Of a DNA stretch of 64,000 nt, positions 1-8,343 are shown in pieces (position 1 is the stretch's first letter; each line of letters starts with the position of its first letter). The notes under the pieces are model-generated. The model was given only the letters and a program-made list of their open reading frames with translations. It had not been told where the DNA came from and did no database searches. The translations under genes and the position numbers were made by a program. The stretch is taken from assembly GCA_900068845.1 (NCBI GenBank), contig CEFQ01000005.1, forward strand, positions 310,001-374,000, in the 5' to 3' direction. This DNA is from Enterobacter ludwigii (GTDB lineage Bacteria > Pseudomonadota > Gammaproteobacteria > Enterobacterales > Enterobacteriaceae).

Positions 1-209
1 AACGCATCAGTAACTGGTTTGCCGACGGTGTTAAGAAGCAGCATCGCAAGCTGGCAACCTGGATCAATGCAGTAATCGGCGCAGGATTTGAAATCGTGCA
101 TCTCGATGAATGGGGACCAGACGAAGAAATGGTCGCACTGAATCCCGCATTGGCAGAAGAGCGCGATCGTCCGATGATGTTTTTACTGGCCGCGCGTAAA
201 CCTCGCTAA
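1..209 (+). CDS. Class I SAM-dependent methyltransferase, C-terminal part (start outside window)
   Basis: The reading frame is open from the window edge to TAA at 207-209 and gives 68 residues. It resembles the last segment of small SAM-dependent methyltransferases: a stretch like HRKLATWINAVIGAGFEI, typical of the late helix and strand of the UbiE/SmtA-like fold, then an acidic loop and a final RPMMFLLAARKPR strand. The SAM-binding motifs lie outside the window, so substrate and name cannot be given. A 12-bp hairpin follows immediately. Confidence 0.6.
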   Translation, partial: RISNWFADGVKKQHRKLATWINAVIGAGFEIVHLDEWGPDEEMVALNPALAEERDRPMMFLLAARKPR

Positions 210-212
210 GTA

Positions 213-243
213 TTAATGTGGCTGCAGGAAACAGCCACATTAA
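213..243 (+). terminator. Hairpin after the methyltransferase gene, possible terminator
   Basis: A perfect 12-bp stem (213-224 with 232-243) encloses a 7-base loop four bases after the stop codon. No clear T-run follows, so termination is inferred from the position only. Confidence 0.4.
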
Positions 244-319
244 ATACCACTTTGGGTGCCGGGATTAATTGTGCGCCAAAATGGTCGCCTATACAGGGCG
301 AACGCTTTTCTAAGCCGCT

Positions 320-985
320 AACTACATTTTAATTTTCGCTCTGCTCTCGATATCCACTATCGTGACAAACCGGCTTATGGAGATAATCAGCATTTATTAA
401 TTATTATGTCCGGTTTTAATCATCCCGATCCCACGTTCTATGATTTCACTATGTTGCAAGATACGCAATCGGCGGTGTTGTGGATAAAAGATAATTTCAA
501 CGTTTACCCGCTTACTATCTTTGCAACAATATGAATGTTGATATTGACCCCGGGGCGAACACGTTGATTCGCTAGATAATTGAGCTGACGGCATCCTCAA
601 ACGTCTCAATACCTGGCACCTCTAAAGGGGGAAGCGAGGTGCGGTATTTCGGCATTAAACGTAATATTAAAAATATTATTACTGCCATGCCGCAGTTTTA
701 TATCGGGGATTATACTGCCTCAAGGTAGCCTAAAGTGGGTAAAGCGATGATGGGTACGATTACGCCCGCTGCTATCACGCTATTAAATAAGCTCGTGTCG
801 AACGCTATACGACGCAATCGCTAAACAGACAAAATTATCAATCTGTTTACTGCTCTCGCCGATTATCAATCGTGAACAGGAAATTACCCCATACTGGGAT
901 CATATCCAAAATGGCAGCGGCTGGGATGCTGTACACAATTGATCCCAGCAGAAATGGCGCATTGCTGCTTTCATTGCATCAGCGA
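320..985 (+). pseudogene. Decayed gene resembling capsule/accessory-Sec (XcbB/CpsF/Asp2-like) alpha/beta-hydrolase proteins
   Basis: No intact gene lies here, but shifting between frames gives consecutive protein-like stretches. The first (about 320-533) contains HLLIIMSGFNHPDPTFYDF and ends AVLWIKDNF. The second (about 590-730) contains PGTSKGGSEVRYFGIKRNIK then MPQFYIGDY. Shorter pieces follow (IINLFTALADYQS about 835-870, and TPYWDHIQNGSGWDA about 885-930). The SGF stretch, the LWI-D-F stretch and the nucleophile-type GTSKGGS motif in this order recall hydrolase-like proteins found with capsule and accessory-Sec genes. At least two internal stops and two frame changes show it is not functional. 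Family assignment is from memory of motifs and is tentative; the extent is approximate, and its end meets the small gene on the other strand. Confidence 0.5.
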
Positions 986-1146
986 GTAATTAAAAATATC
1001 GCCACTAAGAAGAAGGCTAATAAACCTGCGAATGTCATTGTCCCAATACGCGGGTTTTTGGCCCGCCCAACGACCACACCAATAAAGATACAAAGCAGAG
1101 TTAACGTGCCAATCATTACCCAGAGAAGATATTGTGTGTTTGCCAT
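979..1146 (-). CDS. Small hydrophobic membrane protein, 55 aa, unknown function
   Basis: ATG at 1146 is preceded by AAGGA seven bases upstream, and TGA ends at 979. The product begins MANTQYLLWVMIGTLTLLCI and has two strongly hydrophobic segments (about residues 7-27 and 37-53) separated by a short basic loop (GRAKNPRIG), the pattern of a two-helix inner-membrane hairpin. The good ribosome site and membrane topology argue for a real gene. I do not recognise a family. It is too short for common gene-calling cut-offs and is followed by the relic described above. Confidence 0.65.
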   Translation of the reverse strand: MANTQYLLWVMIGTLTLLCIFIGVVVGRAKNPRIGTMTFAGLLAFFLVAIFLITR

Positions 1147-1263
1147 GAGGGATCCTTATTAACCGGCAATAAAACAGATGGGCCAATCTTATACCATTTT
1201 TCACGCATGCTGGCTGCAGCTATTTGACCGCATTTTTCGACCAATAATGGCTGGGTAAGCAAA

Positions 1264-1590
1264 TTATCGAGTTACATTGCGTGCGCAACGAACGGATTGC
1301 AGTGCCTGCAACTGTGTCAGACGCGCTGTGGCTTTTCTGTTGGCATTTGCTTTTGCGATGCCGTTACCGATACCAAAATCGCCAACGAAACCCAGCACCG
1401 TCAGTGCATCAAATTCTCCGGTTTTATCAATCTGCTGCTTAACGCTAAGCGTCTTCGCAATTTCCAGATTCAGCGCAGTACAGTCATAAGATTGCGCTTC
1501 GGCATCGCTCACGCTGGTGGATTGCGGGTACTGTTTAAGGGCACAGCCGCTTAACAGCAGCAAAATCAGGAGAACAACAGGCTTATGCAT
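1264..1590 (-). CDS. Small lipoprotein, 108 aa, unknown function
   Basis: The product starts MHKPVVLLILLLLSGC, a short basic and hydrophobic signal with a clear lipobox (LSGC) for lipidation at the cysteine, so it should be membrane-anchored and face the periplasm. The mature part has CTALNLEIAKTLSVKQQID, a glycine-rich hydrophobic stretch (VLGFVGDFGIGNGIAKA) and a basic tail with a second late cysteine. This layout of a helix followed by a glycine-rich segment is common in small enterobacterial lipoproteins. An in-frame GTG at 1593 is an alternative start directly before the ATG. Function unknown. Confidence 0.75.
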   Translation of the reverse strand: MHKPVVLLILLLLSGCALKQYPQSTSVSDAEAQSYDCTALNLEIAKTLSVKQQIDKTGEFDALTVLGFVGDFGIGNGIAKANANRKATARLTQLQALQSVRCARNVTR

Positions 1591-1701
1591 CACGTTGACT
1601 TCTCACGTTATTACGATGATTTTATTTATCAGCGGAAAATATAGCACGTGACATCACGCTCGATTAGGGGAATAAGCAAGCAAAAAGGGAGGATTATGCA
1701 T

Positions 1702-1727
1702 AAAAAAAGCACTGCCGAAGCAGTGCT
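1702..1727 (-). terminator. Rho-independent terminator (TTCG tetraloop), probably of the cold-shock gene
   Basis: Read on the minus strand this is an 8-bp stem, AGCACTGC/GCAGTGCT, closed by a TTCG tetraloop and followed by a run of six T. It is the first terminator downstream of the cold-shock gene ending at 1939. The other DNA between 1591 and 1938 shows no convincing gene. Confidence 0.75.
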
Positions 1728-1938
1728 AGTAATACTTGAATCAAGCAATTGCCTGATAAGCCCTAATAATTATCAGGGCAGAGCATCCGCTATTATGCAG
1801 TTTTCAACAAAATCATTGATGATTTGCAGAAAATACATTTAGCACCATGTGGGTTCATTTTCGTAATATCGAACGCAGAGGTGCGATATTGTGAACTCTG
1901 GCAGTGCGGACATCTTAAACGATTATAAATGCGAATAA

Positions 1939-2151
1939 TTAAAGACCTAATACATTTGTTGCAGACGGACCTTTAGGGCCATCTTCAACTGAAAACTCAA
2001 CGCGCTGACCTTCATCAAGTGAGCGATAATCAGTGCCCTGGATGGCTGAGAAGTGGACGAATACGTCCTTGCTGCCATTTTCAGGAGAAATAAAGCCGAA
2101 GCCTTTTTCTGAGTTGAACCATTTTACCGTTCCAAGAATTTTGTTAGACAT
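1939..2151 (-). CDS. Cold-shock protein, CspA family
   Basis: This 70-residue protein is a single cold-shock (OB-fold) domain that binds single-stranded RNA and DNA and acts as an RNA chaperone in the cytoplasm. Both nucleic-acid motifs are present: KGFGFI (RNP1, about residues 16-21) and VFVHF (RNP2, about 30-34). The aromatic residues W11, F12, F18, F20, F31, H33 and F34 that stack on bases are intact. Length and the [10 protein letters not shown]-terminus match the family. It lies closest to CspA/CspE-like paralogues, but the exact paralogue cannot be decided without a tree. AAAAGG stands upstream of the ATG, and a long untranslated leader region precedes it, as in other csp genes. Confidence 0.93.
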   Translation of the reverse strand: MSNKILGTVKWFNSEKGFGFISPENGSKDVFVHFSAIQGTDYRSLDEGQRVEFSVEDGPKGPSATNVLGL

Positions 2152-2555
2152 AATTTTTACCTTTTAAATGAGCCTATTGGCGTAAGGGCCGAGTTGCAGA
2201 TACGAATCAGAACTTAGGATAAGACTCAAAGAGAAAGGGCTTGAAGCGGCACTAACTGGGATGAGAAATACAATGGGAACTAACCTTCTAACTGTCTGCT
2301 ATTCAGACCGACGAAGCATTAACGCATTTATCAGCATCACACGCAAGCAAAAAGATTTTTTATTTTATACATGAAAATATATGAATTAGCGCCTATAGCA
2401 GGTTAAGCAAAGGTTCAATTACCCTTATTTTTCTGGATGAATAGCGAAAATTTAATTGCTAACCATCACAAGTTGCATTGCGAAAGCAGAACGTACGCGG
2501 ATGCCTGACCTATCATTACAGTGCAAAAGGTTTCTATTTTAGAGGATTCGAATGT
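2152..2555. other. Gene-free stretch: csp leader/promoter region
   Basis: These 404 bases separate two divergent genes. The part adjacent to the cold-shock gene probably carries its long 5' untranslated leader. The rest is A+T-rich, with no other gene or clear repeat that I can see. Confidence 0.5.
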
Positions 2556-2726
2556 ATGAACAGATGTCTAAGCGGATTGTTCGTCATAATTAACGCGATA
2601 ATGTTGTCTGGCTGCTATCACGCTGAGCGACCTATAGGGCCTGACGGACGTCCCAATGTGCAAACTGAACAGCCAGCGCCAATTGGGCCAATGAGTAAGG
2701 GGCCGGTTGGTCAACCGCAAGCCTAA
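2556..2726 (+). CDS. Small proline/glycine-rich lipoprotein, 56 aa
   Basis: The chosen ATG at 2556 has AGAGGA about nine bases upstream and opens a typical lipoprotein signal: MNRCLSGLFVIINAIMLSGC, with lipobox LSGC and the lipidated cysteine at residue 20. The short mature part is rich in proline, glycine and glutamine (PIGPDGRP, PAPIGPMSKGPVGQPQA) and is probably unstructured. An upstream in-frame start at 2478 would add a non-signal-like extension and was not used. No family recognised. Confidence 0.6.
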   Translation: MNRCLSGLFVIINAIMLSGCYHAERPIGPDGRPNVQTEQPAPIGPMSKGPVGQPQA

Positions 2727-2732
2727 TCGCGG

Positions 2733-2756
2733 AAAAAAACCCACCGAAGTGGGCTT
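2733..2756 (-). terminator. Rho-independent terminator for the small acidic gene
   Basis: On the minus strand CCCAC-TTCG-GTGGG is followed by seven T. It lies just downstream of the stop codon of the 39-residue gene on that strand. Confidence 0.7.
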
Positions 2757-2761
2757 AGTTA

Positions 2762-2881
2762 TCAATCAGGCTGCTTGTCACCTGACTCTGGTGCCAGACT
2801 TTCATCATCTTTATCGTGCTCATCTGGCTTAGCCTTCGCATCGTCTTCAAGCTCATCAGCTTCAATCGGTCTATCAGACAT
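2762..2881 (-). CDS. Small acidic, probably disordered protein, 39 aa
   Basis: ATG at 2881 follows a strong GAGGGGG ribosome site, and TGA ends at 2762, right before a TTCG terminator. The product (MSDRPIEADELEDDAKAKP and onward) is dominated by Asp, Glu and Lys, has no hydrophobic core and is likely disordered. The ribosome site, compact length and dedicated terminator support a real gene. I do not recognise a family. Confidence 0.6.
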   Translation of the reverse strand: MSDRPIEADELEDDAKAKPDEHDKDDESLAPESGDKQPD

Positions 2882-3204
2882 AAATCCCCCTCGGTTGCTC
2901 AGAACATTAAGTGTAGGAGGCTGGAGGAAAGTAAGCCTGGCGCATCAAATCAATTACCCTGCATGAAAGTAATCCCATCACTCAGACTCTAAACTCTTGC
3001 CGCTATCTACTCGTGATGAGCGAACAGTTGTTAAGACATGCTTAAAGGGAAAGCTTAAGCCTGAATATGCTAAGACATGGATGTCTAAGATAAAAACATA
3101 TCGATGATTTGAAAGGACTGGAATTTAGGTGGTCAGGTATAAGTGATGGTTTAGACCGGGTATGATGATTTCGGACATTTCATTTTTTTGCAAATCAACA
3201 GCAT
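2882..3204. other. Gene-free stretch left of SdsR
   Basis: No supported gene is seen in these 323 bases. In E. coli a longer RNA (RyeA/SraC) is transcribed opposite SdsR. An equivalent could start or end here, but I see no sequence feature that proves it. Confidence 0.4.
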
Positions 3205-3304
3205 AAAAAAAGACCGAATACGATTCCTATATTCGGTCCAGGGAAATGGCTCTTTGAGAGCCGTGCGCTAAAAGTTGGCATTTTTGCAGGCGAGGACGCC
3301 TTGC
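3205..3304 (-). ncRNA. sdsR: SdsR (RyeB) small regulatory RNA
   Basis: The minus strand from 3304 to 3205 reads nearly base for base as E. coli SdsR as I remember it: GCAAGGCG at the 5' end, then TGCCAACTTTTAGCGCACGG, the GGCTCT/AGAGCC hairpin, TTTCCCTGGACCGAATA and a terminator stem GACCGAATA/TATTCGGTC followed by seven T. SdsR is a sigma-S-dependent, Hfq-binding RNA that accumulates in stationary phase and represses mutS, ompD and tolC among other targets. CTACCTTT upstream of the start could serve as a -10 element. It keeps its E. coli position next to yebY, although the other neighbour, pphA, is not here. Confidence 0.93.
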
Positions 3305-3395
3305 CATTTAAAGGTAGTTGAGGATTGCTGCTTTTCCAGCCAATCATCATATTTGGTACCGAAAGGTGACAACTCTGTGATCGCGCAGACAGAAG

Positions 3396-3432
3396 AGGAA
3401 AACAAGCGTAGCGGCTAAAATGTGCGCTACGC
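3396..3432 (-). terminator. Probable terminator of the yobA-yebZ-yebY unit
   Basis: On the minus strand an 8-bp stem GCGTAGCG/CGCTACGC is followed by TTGTTTTCC. It lies 14 bases beyond the yebY stop codon. Confidence 0.55.
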
Positions 3433-3446
3433 CTGAAAAACGAAGG

Positions 3447-3791
3447 TTACTTACCGCAAAGTTGCTGGGCGCGATCGATGATCGGCTGCAGGCTCATTTT
3501 CTGGCCTGGATGCGCTTTATCTTCGGCTACGATGGTGTCAATCGATTGTAGCGTGCCCTGCCCGGCGGTTTTGCGCGCATAGGCTTTATCGTTGAGCGGA
3601 TACTGCAGCAATGTGCCCGGATTAATCGCGAACAGCGCGCCGTCTTTCTCGCAGGTCAACATCACCTCTTCGCGGGTGAAGGGCCATTTGTCTTTTCCAA
3701 TCTCAAAACGGCTGACGGTAATAATCTGTGCCGCCATCGCCTGGCTGCATAGCGCCATCAATACGCAAGCTGGAATCAGTTTCTTCAGCAA
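3447..3791 (-). CDS. yebY: YebY family protein (DUF2511), exported
   Basis: The 114-residue product has an N-terminal export signal (MLKKLIPACVLMALCSQAMA, cut likely after AMA). A short domain follows with ITVSRFEIGKDKWPFTREEVMLTC and INPGTLLQYPLND, which match E. coli YebY. Two conserved cysteines (LTC and the late LCGK) may form a disulfide. The likely initiation codon is TTG at 3791, with GAGGT nine bases upstream. It is the last gene of the yobA-yebZ-yebY unit of copper-type proteins. Function is unknown; a periplasmic location is inferred from the signal. Confidence 0.88.
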   Translation of the reverse strand: MLKKLIPACVLMALCSQAMAAQIITVSRFEIGKDKWPFTREEVMLTCEKDGALFAINPGTLLQYPLNDKAYARKTAGQGTLQSIDTIVAEDKAHPGQKMSLQPIIDRAQQLCGK

Positions 3792-3827
3792 AATATCGAC
3801 CTCATTTCATCTTCTTTAATGACACAT

Positions 3828-4709
3828 TCAGGCCGGTGACAGCGTGGCAAACACGCTGACTAACCCAATAACAATAATGGCCAGCAGCAGCTCAAGCTGC
3901 GTCAGGCGAATAAACAGTTGCGATGCATTACTGGCCGCCAGGCGAAAGCGCGGCACCAGCAAGTAGCGATTGGTCAACGCGATAGCGATCATCAGCATGA
4001 CGAGTAGCACTTTCACCACCAGCAGCTTGCTCCATAGCGTGGGTTGCCAATTCAGCGGTGAGCCGGCAATCAATAGGCTATTAATGATGCCCGTTAACAG
4101 TGCTAGCGCCACGGCCAGGTGTCCGTAGCGCGAGAAGCGCATCATGCAGCGGATCGCATCGGTGCGAAAGGCAATCTGGCGCGCTTCCTGCATCAACAAT
4201 AACAGCGGCAATAATCCGCCCGCCCAGAATGAAGCCGCTATTAAATGCAGCGCGTGATTGCCTTGTTGCAGCACGCCGGGCCAGCCATCATGCATCGCGG
4301 CATGCCCCACGCCCGCTAAGGCGATGAGTTGCATTAGGCCGCTACACAGCAGCAGATTTTGGCGCAGCGTACCACGCAGCAGCAGTGCCAGCGTACTCAG
4401 CAGTGCAAAAGCGATTTCCCAGCGCCAAACCTGGCCGAAACGCGTGCTGAGCACGGCTTGCCAGATTGCGCTATCACTGACATTACGCCAGTCGCCGCTC
4501 ATTAAGCCGGTTTGCGTCGCCAGCATTAACACGGCACTCAACAAACTCAGCATTGCGCTGGTGCCCAGGATTAGGCGTAAACGCTGCGCCAACTGAGCAC
4601 GATAGCGGCGCGGTGCCAGCAGTGCAGTATAAAAGGCGCTGCCCGCAAGCAACAAAACCGACATAAAGTGCAGCGCGCGCAGGCTAATCCACAGCGTGCT
4701 CAGGCTCAT
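3828..4709 (-). CDS. yebZ: CopD-family inner membrane protein YebZ
   Basis: The 293-residue protein is almost entirely hydrophobic, with about eight transmembrane helices. A conserved histidine lies in the first (ALHFMSV) and more lie in the HAAMHDG and HALHLIAASFWAGG regions, the pattern of the CopD domain. CopD proteins work with CopC in copper import or tolerance. YebZ itself has no firmly established role beyond that relationship. ATG at 4709 starts three bases after the yobA stop, so translation is probably coupled. An alternative TTG precedes it by one codon. Confidence 0.9.
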   Translation of the reverse strand: MSLSTLWISLRALHFMSVLLLAGSAFYTALLAPRRYRAQLAQRLRLILGTSAMLSLLSAVLMLATQTGLMSGDWRNVSDSAIWQAVLSTRFGQVWRWEIAFALLSTLALLLRGTLRQNLLLCSGLMQLIALAGVGHAAMHDGWPGVLQQGNHALHLIAASFWAGGLLPLLLLMQEARQIAFRTDAIRCMMRFSRYGHLAVALALLTGIINSLLIAGSPLNWQPTLWSKLLVVKVLLVMLMIAIALTNRYLLVPRFRLAASNASQLFIRLTQLELLLAIIVIGLVSVFATLSPA

Positions 4710-4712
4710 CAA

Positions 4713-5090
4713 TCACTTCACGCTGAATACGTAGCTGCCTTTGGTTTTATGACCATCCACAGATAGCACATGCCAGTTCACCTGATAACTGCCCGACGGC
4801 AGCGGTTGGGCAATCGGGACAATCAGCTGGTCATGCTGCTTACTGTTCAGTTTGGCCTTCTCAACCGCCACCGGCTGGTGTTGCGCATTGAGCACTTCCA
4901 CACCGCTAAATGCCGGTTCAACGTCTTCAGTAAAGGTTAACGTCAATTGCTGCGGTGAATGCTCAACCACGGCTTTGTCAGCGGGAACCGGGCTTTTCAG
5001 GTGAGCATGAGCCAGCGCAAACTGGCTAAAGGCGAGCGTGGATAACGCCAACAACAGCGCCACAACCGGGTTAAACGCAGTTTTCTTCAT
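4713..5090 (-). CDS. yobA: CopC-family periplasmic protein YobA
   Basis: The start at 5090 opens a clear export signal ([20 protein letters not shown] to FALA). The mature protein begins [11 protein letters not shown], the N-terminal histidine brace that binds Cu(II) in CopC proteins. A single cupredoxin-like beta domain follows, ending [24 protein letters not shown], where the conserved D-H pair completes the copper site. The 125-residue length equals E. coli YobA. It heads the yobA-yebZ-yebY operon. The role is probably periplasmic copper binding. Confidence 0.92.
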   Translation of the reverse strand: MKKTAFNPVVALLLALSTLAFSQFALAHAHLKSPVPADKAVVEHSPQQLTLTFTEDVEPAFSGVEVLNAQHQPVAVEKAKLNSKQHDQLIVPIAQPLPSGSYQVNWHVLSVDGHKTKGSYVFSVK

Positions 5091-5243
5091 CACTTCTTCC
5101 CTTTCATACACGGCAAACCACCGCAAACGTGGCAGCAGGATACGCCGCCGATCTGCGGGTGTCGAGACTTGCGGTGCGATCCAATCCCCTTGATCCCTGG
5201 GTCTGAAACCATTACTTTTGCCCCTGTTTATCAGGAGAAAAGC

Positions 5244-5474
5244 ATGAGCCAAAACCTTGCCCTGCTCTCGCAGGAAGAGAAAGACAAAGTGAATGTCGAT
5301 CTGGCCGCCGCGGGTGTTGCCTTTAAAGAGCGCTACAATATGCCGGTGATTGCCGAAATGGTGGAACGTGAGCAACCCGAAGCGCTGCGTGACTGGTTTC
5401 GTCAGCGTTTAATGAACTATCGTCAGGCTTCGCTCAGCCTGTCGCGCCTGCCCTACGAACCTAAGCAGAAGTAA
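5244..5474 (+). CDS. holE: DNA polymerase III subunit theta
   Basis: The 76-residue product matches HolE throughout ([20 protein letters not shown] at the start, then [19 protein letters not shown]). Theta binds the proofreading epsilon subunit of DNA polymerase III and modestly stabilises it. CAGGAG is placed well before the ATG at 5244; a longer frame from 5169 is unlikely. It sits directly before exoX (4-base gap), as in E. coli. Confidence 0.95.
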   Translation: MSQNLALLSQEEKDKVNVDLAAAGVAFKERYNMPVIAEMVEREQPEALRDWFRQRLMNYRQASLSLSRLPYEPKQK

Positions 5475-5477
5475 TCT

Positions 5478-6146
5478 ATGTTACGTGTTATTGATACCGA
5501 AACCTGCGGCCTGCAAGGCGGCGTGGTTGAAGTGGCATCGGTGGATGTCATTGATGGTCAGATCGTCAATCCGATGAGCGATTTGATCTGCCCGGATCGC
5601 CCGATCAGTCGTCAGGCGATGGCGGTACATCGCATTACTGAAGCGATGGTCATCGGCAAACCCACCATTGAAGAAGCGATTGGCCGCTATCACGGCAGCC
5701 CACATTACGTGGCGCACAATGCCAGTTTTGATCGCCGCATGTTGCCCACCATGCCGGGCGAGTGGATTTGTACCATGACGCTGGCGCGCCAGCTGTGGCC
5801 CGGGATTAAATACGGTAATCAGGCGCTGCGTCATAGCCTTAAGCTGGAAGTTACGCCCCCGGCCGAACTGCATGCGCACCGCGCTTTGTATGACTGTTAC
5901 GTCACCGCGGCCTTGCTGATCCGCATTATGGAAACGTCGGGCTGGAACGCAGAGCAGATGGCGAATTTGTGCCAACCCGCACCTGTGAGCGGCGATGTGT
6001 TCCCGTTCGGTAAATATCGCGGTCAGAGTATTGGCAGCATCGCGCGTAAGGATCCAGGCTATCTGCGCTGGGTACTGGAAAATGTGCGCGATTTGCGCCC
6101 ACCGTTACGGCAGGCGCTGCGCAAGTATGTGAAGAGCGATCAGTAA
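5478..6146 (+). CDS. exoX: Exodeoxyribonuclease X
   Basis: This is a 222-residue DEDDh-type 3'-5' exonuclease for single- and double-stranded DNA that takes part in mismatch repair and recombination. The catalytic motifs are present: DTE (Exo I, residues 6-8), the Exo II region [10 protein letters not shown], and the [10 protein letters not shown] stretch with the catalytic His and Asp (Exo III). A C-terminal segment, [22 protein letters not shown], is the small domain found in ExoX-type nucleases. Its last 7 bases overlap the 3' end of ptrB on the other strand. Confidence 0.95.
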   Translation: MLRVIDTETCGLQGGVVEVASVDVIDGQIVNPMSDLICPDRPISRQAMAVHRITEAMVIGKPTIEEAIGRYHGSPHYVAHNASFDRRMLPTMPGEWICTMTLARQLWPGIKYGNQALRHSLKLEVTPPAELHAHRALYDCYVTAALLIRIMETSGWNAEQMANLCQPAPVSGDVFPFGKYRGQSIGSIARKDPGYLRWVLENVRDLRPPLRQALRKYVKSDQ

Positions 6147-8203
6147 TCGACGCGGTCTGGCAAGCTACCCTGCGCCAGGCCGATCAGAAAAGTGAACTCC
6201 TGCGCTACCCCTTCATAAGCTTTGAAACGCCCCGATTTACCGCCGTGACCGGAATCCATCTCGGTGCAGAGTAACAATAGCGAATCGTTGGTCTTCAGCT
6301 CGCGCAGTTTCGCTACCCACTTGGCCGGTTCCCAATACTGCACCTGCGAATCGTGCAGGCCGGTGGTGACCAGCAAATGCGGATAGGCTTTAGCCTCAAT
6401 GTTGTCATACGGGCTGTACTCACGAATGGTGTGATAAAACTCAGCCTGCTCGGGATTTCCCCACTCATCGTATTCGCCGGTGGTGAGCGGAATCGACGGA
6501 TCGAGCATGGTGGTGACCACATCAACAAACGGCACCTGCGCCACCACGCCGTGGAACAGATCTGGCGCCATGTTGACCACACCGCCCATCAGTAATCCGC
6601 CAGCGCTACCGCCCATCGCGTAGAGCTGCTGGCGATTGCCATATCCTTTCGCCACCAGCGCTTCGGTGACATCAATAAAATCAGTGAAGCTGTTGATTTT
6701 ATTCTTCAGGCGCCCGCCGTCATACCACTGCTGTCCGAGTTCGCCGCCGCCACGCACATGTATGATGGCGTAGACGAAGCCGCGCTCCAGCAAGCTGATG
6801 CGGCTGGTGCCGAAGCTGGCGTCCATGCTGCTGCCATAGGCACCGTAGCCATAAGCCAGCAACGGATTTTTGCCGCGCTGGAAATGCTTGCGGTGGTAAA
6901 CCAGTGACACTGGAACCTCGGTTCCATCACGCACCGTGATCCACAGATGCTCGCTTTTATAATCCTCAGATTTAAAACCCGGTACCGGCGTACGCTTCAG
7001 GACACGGCGATCGCCGGTTTCCATGTTCAGTTCAAACAAGGTTGTCGGCGTGGTCATTGAGGAATAGCCGTAGCGCAACGTGTCGCTTTCCGGCGAAGGA
7101 TTGTAAGCCAGCCAGGTCACATAGGCCGGATCGTCAAAAGCGATACCAAAGCTTTCACCGCTCTCCCAGTTAATCTGCCGTAACGTATTCACACCGTGCT
7201 GCCGCTCTTCGACCACCAGCCAATGGCGGAACAGCTGGAAGTCTTCCAGCACCACGTTGTCACGCGCCGGGATCAGCGATTGCCAGCGCGCTTCCGCTAG
7301 CCACGCGCTGCGATAGAGGCCGAAGTTTTTGCCGTCGCGATTCGAGCGAATGTAGAACTGGTGGTTGTAGTGATCAATGCTGTATTCGTGATCACGGCGA
7401 CGCGGGCAAAACGTTTGCGGCTGCGCATCCGGATATTCGGCATCGATCAGCAGAATCTCGCTGGTGGTAGTGCTGAACAACGCGATCAGAATGAAGTGCT
7501 CAGAGGTGGTTTTGTGGACACTGAGGTGGAAGGCATCATCCTTTTCCTCATACACCATCTGATCGTCAGATTGTGGATGACCGAGTTCATGGCGCCAGAC
7601 CTGATACGCCAACAGCGTTTTCGGATGCTTACGCACGTAATAGAGCGTGCGGGAATCGTTGGCCCAGGCAACGCTGGATGAAGCATTGGTTAACACTTCT
7701 GGATACCAGCTACCGCTCTGCAAATTACGGAAGCGAATGCCATATTGGCGACGCGACAGAAAATCCTCCGCCAGCGCCATCACTTGATTATCGGGCGTAA
7801 TCGCTAGCGCGCCCATGGTGTAAAAATCGCTGTGTGATGCCCGCTGGTTGCCATCGAGCAGCAGTTGCCAGGGCTCATCGGCTGACACATCGATCGGTTG
7901 TCGGAAATAAGCGGGATATTCATTGCCGACTTCATAGCGGCTTTGATAGCGATAACCGTTTTTCACATACGGCACCGAATGATCCTGCGGTGGAATACGG
8001 TCGACGATCTCTTTCAGCACCCTTTCCTGTAACGGATTTTGTGACGACATCATGGCGCGACCGTAATCATTTTCGGCATGCAAATGGGCCAGCACCTCAG
8101 GATTCTCGCGGTCGTCATCACGCAACCAGTGATAATTATCGATGCGCGTTTCACCGTGCAGATTCATTGCATGGGGGATTTTTTTCGCGTGTGGCTGATT
8201 CAT
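6140..8203 (-). CDS. ptrB: Oligopeptidase B
   Basis: The 687-residue serine peptidase of the prolyl oligopeptidase (S9A) family cleaves peptides after Arg and Lys in the cytoplasm. It has an N-terminal seven-bladed propeller and a C-terminal alpha/beta hydrolase domain. The nucleophile elbow [11 protein letters not shown], the [12 protein letters not shown] region with the catalytic Asp, and the late [11 protein letters not shown] with the catalytic His are all visible. Length matches E. coli PtrB (686). The start at 8203 is chosen because [14 protein letters not shown] matches the family and GGGAGAAG precedes it. A nine-codon longer start at 8230 is possible. Confidence 0.96.
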   Translation of the reverse strand: MNQPHAKKIPHAMNLHGETRIDNYHWLRDDDRENPEVLAHLHAENDYGRAMMSSQNPLQERVLKEIVDRIPPQDHSVPYVKNGYRYQSRYEVGNEYPAYFRQPIDVSADEPWQLLLDGNQRASHSDFYTMGALAITPDNQVMALAEDFLSRRQYGIRFRNLQSGSWYPEVLTNASSSVAWANDSRTLYYVRKHPKTLLAYQVWRHELGHPQSDDQMVYEEKDDAFHLSVHKTTSEHFILIALFSTTTSEILLIDAEYPDAQPQTFCPRRRDHEYSIDHYNHQFYIRSNRDGKNFGLYRSAWLAEARWQSLIPARDNVVLEDFQLFRHWLVVEERQHGVNTLRQINWESGESFGIAFDDPAYVTWLAYNPSPESDTLRYGYSSMTTPTTLFELNMETGDRRVLKRTPVPGFKSEDYKSEHLWITVRDGTEVPVSLVYHRKHFQRGKNPLLAYGYGAYGSSMDASFGTSRISLLERGFVYAIIHVRGGGELGQQWYDGGRLKNKINSFTDFIDVTEALVAKGYGNRQQLYAMGGSAGGLLMGGVVNMAPDLFHGVVAQVPFVDVVTTMLDPSIPLTTGEYDEWGNPEQAEFYHTIREYSPYDNIEAKAYPHLLVTTGLHDSQVQYWEPAKWVAKLRELKTNDSLLLLCTEMDSGHGGKSGRFKAYEGVAQEFTFLIGLAQGSLPDRVDY

Positions 8204-8343
8204 TAGGCTCTTCTCCCTGAAGGACAACATTCTGCAAGCGTGGCACTAATCGCGCGCGATGCCAAGCTGCGCGCATCATCACACTACGCAGGGTGAGCCA
8301 AACATGTAGAAGCGAAGGTTACGGACGCAACCTTCGCACAGCG

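Noticed and set aside
872-1162. Plus-strand frame of 96 codons over the left small genes
   Set aside because: It lies opposite the better supported 55-residue membrane protein, lacks a ribosome site and has biased, low-quality composition.
1648-1842. Plus-strand frame with GGAGG before an internal ATG at 1696
   Set aside because: Its coding part runs through the TTCG terminator hairpin of the minus strand, and the product has no recognisable features.
3268-3405. Minus-strand frame of 45 codons starting at TTG 3405 and running into SdsR
   Set aside because: No ribosome site, and its 3' part is the 5' part of SdsR. The protein-like composition (FGTKYDDWLEKQQ) is curious but not sufficient; conservation would have to be tested.
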